From Nothobranchius furzeri (Eukaryota; Chordata; Actinopteri; Cyprinodontiformes; Nothobranchiidae): 64,000 nt of DNA. This document shows, piece by piece, positions 34,801 to 46,800 of the stretch. Each line of letters opens with the position of its first letter. Within the stretch, counting starts at the first letter, position 1. The notes beneath the pieces are model-generated. The model saw only the letters and a list, made by a program, of their open reading frames with translations, ran no database searches and had not been told where the DNA came from. Where the stretch lies: positions 32,073,666-32,137,665 of the forward strand of contig NC_091752.1 of assembly GCF_043380555.1 (NCBI RefSeq), given 5' to 3'. Made by a program: the position numbers and the translations under genes.

Positions 34801-37800
34801 ACAATTCTCATGGCTGATCGAGTGATTTGGCCTCTCGGATTTTGCAAGTGTGTATTGAACAACAGCCATAGAAAGTGTTGATACACTGTGAACTCCCATG
34901 GATGCTCATGTTTGCGGTCCAACCTGCTGTACTAAGAAGGCGTGATTCATGGAAATTAAAGTGAAAAAGTGTGAAGGACAACAGCACTTATCTTTGCTAC
35001 TACTCTGTGTTTGACCCTTAAACACAACCCAACAGCTGCTGCTTTACTTACATTTAACTGGGATGATTCATCGTTTCCCAGCTTGCAAATGTTTGTGTTT
35101 CAGCCATTTATTAGCTCTTGAGACTTCATATGACCGTAAAGGTGCATTTCAACCAGAAGAAGCCTGGAAAGGTTGATTTTTCAGTGGTTATTGTCTTCCT
35201 ATCAAACAAAGCAAGGATTAAATGGGTGCACGCACATGCAGTGTCCTGCTTCAGTGGGACCCCGCAGTCTCCTCTTTAGGAGTGTGAAAGGAAACATGCA
35301 CTGTCAAAGGAAGCCTCTGTGAACACAGTGGAAACGTGCAACACCAAACAAACCCATGTCCTGCTTTTTCTGAGTGATAGTAGCAAGGAGTTTTTTTTTA
35401 AACACAAATTGCACTTCCTCACACTAATCTGTCAAACCAAAATGAAAAATATGTCTAGAAAGTCAGCTTCACCAAACATGCATAAACCTATTGGAACGTT
35501 GTCCTTGAAGGTTGTTTATTATCAATAAAACTAGTTAAAATGCACACAAACAATCTAGAACACTTGACGCACCAGCAGGATTTTAGTTTGTGCAATGCCA
35601 TGTTTGAGGGCATGGCTTTATGAATATTAAAATATGTTCTTTAAAGCTCTGCAGAGATCTGATGTTCTTTTGGTTTATTAGTCTCTCATTTTTCTGGAAA
35701 TGTATGCAGGAGTTTTCTGGAGCTTGTGTTTTGCTTACATGATTGAGAAGAGGTGGGTCTATAGCAGCTTTCCACATTTCAGCTGACAAGTCAAACCCAC
35801 CAAGAAATAAACAATTTTTTTGAAGTTGAGGAACAGTAACAAAAACATTTTTAGTTATTATTTATGATGATAATCAGTCACTCTGAGTTCTTCATGCAGG
35901 CTGAACATGAAAATAGTTTCCTACACCTATCTCCTGCTTTAGCTTCTGATAGAAAATAGACGGTGATACTCTAGGATTTGAAAAGCCTGACAGATCTACG
36001 TCAAGCTGTCACATTCATGGACTCACCCATCTTGACTCACGACGGGAAAGGCTGTTGTTGGTTTAGCATCCAGGAAACCGCAGAGAATGCCTCAATTAGT
36101 AGAAGCTAACTGTTATCATTAGCAACTGCACCACACAGCAGAACTTCTCCAGGATTGTGTTATTTGTGGAGATAAAACATCAACGTTGCAGAGCAAACAA
36201 AGTCAGTGTCTGTTTCTGTTAGCCAATCCTAGGTGAGAGGTTCAAATATCAGGAAATAAGACTCCAAATCCAGTTGTCCGAAGCTACTTTCTCCGCCATT
36301 TGAATTGTACTTCCTGATTCAGGTGCATATAAGTTTTCACCCTCCCTCCCAAGTACGACTTACAAGGCAGTCATTTCCACTAGAGACCACTGAAAATGTA
36401 TTAATTAAACAAGTGTTTAAAACCTGTAAAATTATGGTATTGGTGAGATCAGTCTGCTTTTCTCTAAGCTTATTTCCACAATAAATAATAAACAATGTTG
36501 CAGTAAAAATGTTAAAAGCATGGCTTGTATTTTTGGAAGTTTGTCTAACTTGCTGTAGTGCCAAAAACAAAATAATTTGAAATAATATCTAAACAGCCTA
36601 ATGTCTCAACCATGTTGGAAGGACTGTTACAGTGCATCCAGAAAGTATTCATAGTGCTTCACTTATTCCACTTTTTTGTTTATGTTACAGCCTCATTCCA
36701 AAATGGATTAAATTCACTTTGCCCATAAAATGATAATGATAATGTGAAAAAAACTGTCTTTGAAGTTGTTGCAAATATATCAAAAATAAAAAACTTGAGA
36801 AATCATATGTACATAAGTATTCACAGCCTTTGACATATGAAGCTCAGAATTGAGCTGAGGTGCATTCTGTTTCCAGTGATCCTCTTTGAGGCGTTTCAGT
36901 AGATTAATTGGAGTCCACACCACCTGTGGTAAAGTAAGTTGATTGGACATGATTTGGAAAGGCACACACCTGTCTATATAAGGTCATTGGGTTGACAGTG
37001 CATGTCAAAGCACAAACCATGCATGAAGACAAAGGAATTGAATGTAGACCTCAGAGACAGGATTGTCTTGAGGCACAAGGCTGGGGAAGGTTACAGAAAA
37101 ATTTCAGTGGAAGAAGTTTGGAATCACCTAGAGCTGGCCGGCCTTCTAAGCTGAGTGAACGGGGAGAAGGGCCTTGGTTAGGGAGGTGACCAATAACCCG
37201 ATGGTCACTTTGTCAGAGCTCTAGCAGTCATCTGTGGAGAGAGGAGAACCTTCCAGAAGGACAACCATCTCCGCAGCAATCCACCAATCAGGCCTGTATG
37301 GTAGAGTGACCAGACGGAAGCCTCTCCTTTGTAAAAGACACATGGCAGCCCACCTGGAGTTTGCTAAAAGGCACCTTAGCGACTCTCAGGCCATGAGAAA
37401 GAAAATGTTCTGGTCTGATGAGACAAAAATTGAACTCTTTGGAGTGAATGCCAGGCGTTGTGTTTGGAGAAAATCAGGCAGTGCTCATCACCAGGCTAAT
37501 ACCATCCCCACAGTGAAGCATGGTGGTGGCAACATCATGCTGTGGGGATGTTTTTCAGCGGCAGGAACTGGAAGACTAGTCAGGATAGAAGGAAAGATGA
37601 CTGCAGAAATGTACAGAGACATCCTGGATGAAAACCTGCTCCAAAGCGCTCTTGACTTTAGACTGGGACGACAGTTCTCCTTTCAGCAGGACAATGACCC
37701 TAAGCACACAGCCAAAATATCGGAGTGGCTACAGAACAACTCAGTGAATGTCCTTGAGTGGCCCAGCCAGAGCCCAGACCTGAACCCCATTGAACATCTC

Positions 37801-40800
37801 TGGAGAGATCTGAAAATGGCTGTGCACCAACGCTTTCCATCCAACTTGATAGAGCTCAAGAGGTACTGCAAAGAGGAATGGGCAAAACTGCCCAAAGATA
37901 GGTGTGGCAAGCTTGTGGCATCATATTCAAAATGACTTGAGGCTGTAATTGCTGCCAAAGGTGCATCAACAAAGTACTGAGTAAAGGCTGTGAATACTTA
38001 TGTACATGTGATTTCTCAAGTTTTTTATTTTTAAAAATTTGCAACAACTTCAAAGACACTTTTTTCATATTATCATTATGGTGTGTGTGTTGAATTTAAT
38101 GGGTAAAATGAATTTAATCCATTTGGGAATGAGGCTGTAACATAAACAAAAAAGTGGAAAAAGTAAAGCACTATGAATACTTTCTGGATGCACTGTATAC
38201 TGAAACAGATTTTATTCCTAGCTTACTGGGAGGTTGTAAGTTTTTCTCTTTTCGAAAAAACGAAAACAGGATGTACCGGTAGTTACTTTTACACGCTGTG
38301 AGTTTGTGAAGTTGCCGTGTCTCTGGCGAGCTAACGCAGAATAGCAGGCATTTTTAATTGGGCACCAGCAGGAAATAAGCTCCAGAGTTGTTTAAAGAAC
38401 CAAAGCCAGTACACAGGAACGACCCAGAAGTTATTTCCTATACCCCTAAGATGCCATGCCATCTTTTGGTTTTACTCTAATATCTGGTGAAGCAGACTAA
38501 GGCTAATGTTGACCTAACAATGCTAATAGTGTAGCCTGGCAAGCCAGACTAAATAAATGTATTATTTAGTCTGGCCACGCTCCATTGACGGCTCTCGGTT
38601 GTGGGGCGGGTTCTACCGTTGTCTTTCAAATGATCTCCGCATTCCACTGGACAATGAATGTGACAAACTCTTGTTTCACTCTGTTGCATCGTCCCACCCA
38701 CCAGGCATATAGAGTGCCCTGATTGGCCCACAAAGCGGATAAAGCTCTGTGATTTGTTCACTAAGCAGATAGAGCACTATGATTGACCCACCATTATGGA
38801 CCAATCACAGCTCTTTGTGTGTTTGAAACCCCTCTAGAGAGCTGTGATTGGCTAGCCAGAGTCCTGGTAGGAGCTGCTGAGGTTCCAATGGAGCGTGCCT
38901 AGACCATTCTTTGCACAGCAAGAATTTGGTCTAGTTCACTAGGCTGCTAATAGTGAATTGGAAACAAATAGGCGGCTCTAAAAATATCCCAAGCTACTTT
39001 TTCAATTACCAACAACTCGATATTACAGTGAAATATATGTGTGAAGAGAATTATGAGTCAGTTGTGGTGGTTTACTTTCTTTAATCCGTCGTTCTGAACT
39101 ATAACAGCAAGACGGCAAACAACCAAACTTTCTTCACAGTAGAGGCCTATTACTGTAATAAGTGTAGTAAGTTCTCCCTACCGTATAACACCCGAGTGCT
39201 AACACCAGATATAAAAATGTAGTTATCTATTAGCAACTTACAGGTGCTGGCCAGTAAATTAGAATATCATCAAAAGGTTGAAAATATTTCAGTAATTCCA
39301 TTCAAAACGTGAAACTTGTACATTATATTCATGCAATGCACACAAACCAATGTATTTCCGATGTTTATTACGTTTAATTTTGATATTTATAGGTGACAAC
39401 CAATGAAAACATCAAATCTCGTATCTCAGAAAATTAGAATATTCTAAAGGCCAATGAAAAAATGTTTGTTTCTCTAATGTTGGCCAACTGAAAAGAATGA
39501 ACATGAAAAGAATGTGCATGTATAGCACTCAATACTTAGTCGGGGCTCCTTTTGCCTCAATAACTGCAGTAATGCGGCGTGGCATGGACTCGATCAGTCT
39601 GTGGCACTGCTCAGGTGTTATGAGAGCCCAGGTTGCTCTGATAGTCGTCTTCAGCTCCTCTGCATTGTTGGGTCTAGCGTATTGCATCCTCCGCTTCACA
39701 ATACCCCATAGATTTTCTATGGGGTTAAGGTCAGGCGAGTTTGCTGGCCAATCAAGGACAGGGATACCATGGTCCTTGAACCAGGTGCTGGTGGTTTTGG
39801 CACTGTGTGCAGGTGCCAAGTCCTGTTGAAAGGTGAAGTCTGCATCCCCATAAAGTTGGTCAGCAGCAGGAAGCATGAAGTGCTCTAAAACTTCCTGGTA
39901 GACGGCTGCATTGACCCTGGACCTCAGGAAACAGAGTGGGCCAACACCGGCAGATGACATGGCACCCCACACCATCACTGACGGTGGAAACTTTACACTG
40001 GACCTCATGCAACGTGGATTCTGTGCTTCTCCGCTCTTCCTCCAGACTCTGGGTCCTTGATTTCCAAAGGAAATGCAGAACTTGCTTTCATCAGAAAACA
40101 TAACTTTGGACCACTCAGCATCAGTCCAGTCCTTTTTGTCCTTGGCCCAGGCGAGACGCTTCTTGCGCTGTTTCATGTTCAAGAGTGGCTTGACACACGG
40201 AATGCGACACCTGAATCCCATGTCTTTCATGAGTCTCCTCGTGGTGGTTCTTGAAGCGCTGACTCCAGCTGCAGTCCACTCTTTGTGGATCTCCCCCACA
40301 TTTTTGAATGGGTTTGTCGTCACAATTCTCTGCAGGGTGCGGTTATCCCTAGAGCTTGTACACTTTTTTCTACCACATTTTTTCCGTCCCTTCGCCTGTC
40401 TGTTAATGTGCTTGGACACAGAGCTCTGCGAACAGCCAGCTTCTTTAGCAATCACCTTTTGTGTCTTGCCCTCCTTGTGCAAGGTGTCAATGATTGTCTT
40501 TTGGACAGCTGTTAAGTCAGAAGTCTTCCCCATGATTGTGGTGCCTTCAAAACAAGACTGAGGGACCTTTTAAAGGCCTTTGCAGGTGTTTTGAGTAAAT
40601 CAGCTGATTAGAGTGGCAGCAGGTGTCTTCTATATTCAGCCTTTTCAGAATATTCTAATTTTTTGAGATACCAAATTTGGAGTTTTCATTAGTTGTCACT
40701 TATGAATATCAAATTTAAATGTAATGAACATTGGAAATACATTGGTCTGTGTGCATTGCATGAATATAATGTACAAGTTTCACGTTTTGAATGGAATTAC

Positions 40801-43800
40801 TGAAATATTTTCAACCTTTTGATGATATTCTAATTTACTGGCCAGCACCTGTACTGTGTATGACTCATCTCTTTTGTCATCTAGAATCATCTGGCTCTGA
40901 TCCAAAGCTGGCAATAGCCATTAAAGTGATTTTATGGCTTAGAAAAACAAAATTAGTTAACTAATTTTACAACTCCTTTAAATTTGGAAAACAATAAAGT
41001 TGGAAACTTTATTTATTTCAAGAATAATGTTCTTTGTGGTTTTAAGGTGGAATTCTGTTTTAAGAAGTTGTGTAAAAAAAACTCGTGAGATTTTTCTTTT
41101 TTCTGTGACTTTCTGGTTACCAAACTTAAAGGGACTTTACTGAGTTTTGGATTTTTATGCTCGTGATTTCCCCCTCAGGCCAAAAGCGTAACGGCAGCTT
41201 CAATAGTAGGCTCGTGCACGAGGCGCGCATGCCGTACGTGCACACTCCTTAACGAAAATAACAGCTGAGACAGTCCAGTGTGTGTGTGTGGCCCGGAGGA
41301 CAGAGGACAGGAGAACGTGCAGCTAATTAATTAAATAATTTGGTTCTGTACCTTTCTCTTCAGCACAGCCGACAAAGTTTTATGATGGGTCAGTCCTCCT
41401 GCATGCTCAGATCATTCCCTTCCCTTGCTTGAAAAATTGTTCCAAAATGAAAGTTGAACCCACATCTTTTTTTTATCTCTGAATTCAATGCCATTTGGCG
41501 AGTCGCAAATAAAAATTTGGGCATCTTACTGTAAAAAAAAATACCATTAATGTAAAAAATAAACTCTAAATAAACTATGTTTACATCCAGAATCGAACCC
41601 AGATCTTCTGCACGAGAGTCCGCTGTTTTACTAGGTGAGCTATAGCACCAGTGACATCTTTTGTATCTGTAACATATATATCCTTGATGACACCTGAAAC
41701 AACGTTCAAAGAACGGTCCGGAGTGAAAATGGCTTTTGTTGCTAATTTGCAGGAAATATCTAGAAGAAAGTAGCTAAGGGTCCTCAGAAATGTAGCTAGG
41801 TTCATCACTAGGCGTTAGGAACAGCGACAAAGTCGCTGAGTTGGCACTACCTCTCTCTCTGCTTCTAAAGCTACGGATAGCAAATGCTACGGGCTATGCC
41901 TGAGCGTGAACGCGCATGAAGCAGCCTGCTCGACCCGAGCATCTCTCTTTTTCTGTGATTTTACAGAAAAACAGGCAATCACAGTAAAAATGCCAGGGCT
42001 CATTCTACAGGACCAGGGCACTGCAGGAGAATGTATGAAGAAGACATTTATTATTTCTATACATGTTTTGGCTGTCAAACTTCCATAATGCCCCTTTAAA
42101 GAGAAATAAATTGGGAAAATATTTGGACACAAATTTTACATTTATTAATTTACAAAAATATTCCTAATTGATCATTTGTTCAAATATGCAACGGTTAGTC
42201 TGCTGGGATTGATTGAGTGAGTTGACCCACTTCCTTTATAGGTTACAGCCACACTAATAGAAGAATAATAGATGAGTCGTTTAATACACTTTTAAATCCG
42301 TGAGCGTCTGCTCTCCTGAAGCATCTGGTTCAGCAGGTTGAGCACACCTCAGCGTCTCGCTGTGTGTGTTTCTGAGTCAACTTCTGTCCAGATTATTAAA
42401 GCAACTTCTGCCGTGTGTAGGAGGAAAACCACAATCACTTACTCCCATCCATCTTCCCTCATCAGCCTATCTTTAAGTGAACATCTCTGTGTATTACTGC
42501 CTTTTATGTTGGGTGAAGGATTATAAGTACAGTACTCACTGGAGGGCTGAAGGCACGCCCACACTAATGGAGCATTTTGTGGAAAGCCTCGCGAACTCCA
42601 TCACACCACTATTGTGTAGTTGGTCTCCTCGTCTCGCTCAGTGCCAGCAAGCTCTACATGGCACAGCGAGTGCTTCCACCCACTCCGCGTCTCTCTGGTT
42701 CTCGCTCACGCAGCCGAGCTTTGTGTGTGGTCTTTTGACGTGAGAACAAAAGCTCATATTTGATGCTGTCAAACGTGTGAGAGGGTATCACACGGGCATT
42801 TACTGTATAAGCTGGAAATGGGAAGAGGGTGTTTGTTTAGCTGGGAGGCGTTGAAACCAGTTTCCTCTTTTGTGTTTGATCAGTTTTTGTCCTAATAGTT
42901 GTCATAACAGTTTGTTCTCCTGAAACTATCCCACCGTGGTTCACGGTGCAGCTGGTTTTTGATCAAGTTGGGATTAGTTCTTGAAACCTTTCTTGTTTAG
43001 CTCGGCACAACAGTAAACATTTCTCTTCAAGGTTAGCTTCACTTCTGTGTGGGCATCAAACGTGAGTTTCAGAAGGACAGAAAAGAGAACGGCTCCAGTT
43101 GTCTGATCCAAAAACATCCCTCAGTCTTCGTGCTTAGATCTGAAAGGAGAAAAAGAACAATTGGCAGATTACAATGTACCGACACCCTATTGTTTTTCTT
43201 CCCTCCAGACTTCAAAACAGCTGAGTCTCGAAGCTGTAACAGCTGCCAGAGATAAAGCCGTCTGATCGCTGACGATTGTTTTTGTTAATGTTTGTTGACT
43301 TTTTAACTAATGCAGTTTTTATTCATTTCCCCTCCTTGTGCAAAAGGTGTTGTGGAAGGTGACCTGGCCGCTGTGGAAGCTTACAAATCATCCGAAGGAG
43401 ACATAGCACGTCAGCTGACATCAGACGAAGTGCGGCTGTTAAACAGACCCTCAGCGTTTGACGACGGTTTCACGCTGGTTCACCTCGCCATCCGTTTCCA
43501 GAGACAGGACATGCTGGCGGTGTTACTCACGGAGGTCCGTGCAGACAAGTGCCACATTGTTGCTTTTTCACAAATCATCTGCCATTAATTATGGGCTTTT
43601 TGAGTTTTGTTTACACTGTAGCAAAGCACTGAAGCTCTATAGAAGTTTATGAAAGCATGTGTTGGTAGGTTATAGTTAAGACAAGTATGCATATTTCATC
43701 TTAACTGGTGAAGTTGAAAGGAATCGCCACAAAAATGTTTTATGCATAAAGAAAATCCTGGTGCATAGCTTTTGTTGATCTCCAATTTGATTGCATATTA

Positions 43801-46800
43801 GAGTTGTTTTTGTTCTGTTTTATATTTTGATTTTGATTGTTTGACATAAAATGTGGGTCTTGTGTGCCTGTTTGTTTCTGCCTACTATATGCATGCTGTA
43901 AAGTTGATTGCAGTGTCCTTGCTGTCAGCAGTGATCCCAGATTATCTGTTTATACACCTCTCCTCCCACTCTGTTACTGCCCTAGTTTCTTCCACAAGGG
44001 GGTCAGTGAGTAACTATAAAATCATGTCCTAAAACGCTTCCAAGCTCGCATTTGCATGAACGCCAAACAAAGAAACTGATCACTGCTCTTTTTTTTTTTT
44101 GTCCTGGCAGCCGTACAGATTTGATAAGAGGAACATTAAATTAGGCTTATTTTCACATTTAGCTCATTTGCGTAAATTCACTCCGAAACTGAGAAATCCT
44201 TCTTGGGACTGAGGCTCTCATTTAACTAGGAAAACATAAAGTCCTCCCAGAATTTCCCTGATTTTTTTTTCAAACTGCAAGACAATTCACTTGTTTATGT
44301 TTGTGTCTGGATTTTTAAATTATGTTTTGACCTTCTCATCTAAGCACATTTATTTGCATATCAAATGTTGACCTTATCAAAGCAAAATGACTTATTTTGG
44401 GCAACTGAAGCAGCTGATTTGATATGGATATCATAGAAAATACAGTTTTAAACACTTTTAATCCATCTTTCTGGATATATTTCCTGTCCTCCCTGCAGGT
44501 GTCTCAGCAGGCAGCCAAATGTATCCCAGCCATGGTTTGTCCAGAGCTGACCGAGCAGATTCGCCGGGAGGTAGCGGCTTCCCTTCACCAACGCAAGGGC
44601 GACTTCACCTGCTACTTTCTCACCGATCTAGTCACCTTCACCCTCCCTGCAGGTCAGCAGCTGCTCTCTTTGTCCAAACTGATAACAAAGCAAGAGAAAC
44701 ATTCATGGAAATCTTTGCAAGAACTCAAGAGGCTGACAGAGTGAAGCTTAAACAATGCAGCTGAAGAAACGCATTCTCCAGCCATTTCCCTCAGGCATCC
44801 CCATTGTGCTTCAGAATGCCCGTTTTGTTTTCTCGTGGCAAACGAAACTGCTAGTTTCTTACATGGTGAGGATGCATAATACTGCAGTTGTTTGCATCTG
44901 CCTGCCAGAATATTAAGGCTACCTCTGGCTCTTCACAGTAAACACACATGTCTGCCAGCTGTGCATACATGTAGTATTTTGACCCACATCTTTAAAACAT
45001 GCATTGTTATTCCTTTGAGTTGCATTAATCTGTTATCCCGTTTTGTTGTTGTTTTAGACATTGAGGATCTGCCACCTGCAGTCCAGGAAAAGTTGTTTGA
45101 CGAGGTTCTGGACCGAGATGTGCAAAAAGGTGAATTATTTACCTGCATGACTTTTCGTTGCAGGTTGCATATCCAGCTCGTTGCTAGGCAAACAAACGAA
45201 GCCCTTTCACAACCTGTGCACGTAAACAAGGAGGCGGCCCCACACTGGCGGTGTTGTATTACTTGTATGTTCCTTCCTGCCAACATGACTTTTTGCTGAG
45301 CAGCTTGTCACTCAGCCAGGCAGCCTGCCTTCACCGTGTGTACCGGTGGCATCTTTGCTAATCAGCCTAATTGAGTTCCAGGGATGTTTCTGATCCTCAC
45401 TGAGAGACCGTAGCAGCATTCATCCTACAGACACACACATGCAAAAGACAATTAAGAGCACCTCTTTTTTCTTTAGTTATTACCAATCTGTGCTTGCTGT
45501 TGAGTCATTTCAGTGAGTCAAATATCAGACTGTAAAAACAGAAATACCTTCTCAAGCTTCACAGATGTAAAAATGAGCCAAACGCCTTTTCTTGTTAAGA
45601 GATTAGAACAAAACCTGTTTTTATGGTTAAAAGTAAAACCAGTAAATTATACAGTCAAACGGCACCTAAAGTTTGTTTTTTTAATCCCGAGCAGAACTTG
45701 AGGAAGAGTCCCCCATAATCAACTGGTCCCTGGAGCTCGGGACCAGGTTGGACAGTCGACTTTACGCGCTGTGGAACCGGACAGCCGGGGACTGTCTCCT
45801 TGACTCAGTGCTGCAAGCTACTTGGGGCATCTATGACAAGGACTCTGTGCTTCGCAAGACCCTCCATGACAGTTTGCACGACTGCTCCCACTGGTGAGGC
45901 CAGCAGACTGACAACTAATAAGTTATTGTGTTGAAGCCGTACATCCAGCCTTGGGTTTATTCAAACTGTGTTCGGCTGACAAAACAAAGATCTATGATCA
46001 GGGGTTTAGTACTTCTGTCATTTTCTTTCATTTCTATGAGAAAGATGCAAACAGACTGTTGAAAGTTTTTCTTAAAAGTTTATTCTAAGTGATTCAGAGG
46101 ATTCATGTTTGCATGCAAGTTGCAAAAATTGAGCACGCTTCAAGTTGTGACGGGTAGATGAAAATTAAAACCAGGCTTTCTCCGGTCACCCTCCACATAA
46201 AAACGAAGCTACAACCTCCAAATGAAACAAGAAGACCACAACACATGAATATGCATAAGCCCAGTGTGACTCACGCCGGTTTGTAACAAACTGTGGAATT
46301 GTCATAAAGAAAATGACTTTTCAGAAATAATTTAAAAGCAACCACCGTCCAACTTAAACCACAGCAGGGAACTCAGTCAACAATCTGCACACACACCGAG
46401 TAATGTGTGAGACTAAACAGTTTGTTTGTGCAGGTTTTACATCCGCTGGAAGGAGTGGGAGTCGTGGTATTCCCAGAGCTTTGGTCTGCACTTTTCCCTT
46501 CGGGAAGAGCAGTGGCAGGAGGACTGGGCTTTCATCCTGTCCCTCGCCAGCCAGGTACCTGTGAACGAATGCCAACCCTCACATTAGCATGGAGGAATGG
46601 AGCTGTTTATGCTTAAGATGTATGCTAACGATGCCCGAATTGTTCACAAACCCATACAGCTTTTGTTATGATACACTCTGGGAGAACGTGCATATTGTGC
46701 CATAACACTGTTCTGAGTGACCTCACTGACTAAGCATTGAGCAGGTTGTACTAAATTTGGGTTTGAAAGCTCACGAATTGTGTTAGCGCTGAGGCAACGT

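Noticed and set aside
41581..41660. Functional tRNA gene
   Set aside because: A- and B-box-like words are present, but acceptor, anticodon and T stems do not pair properly.
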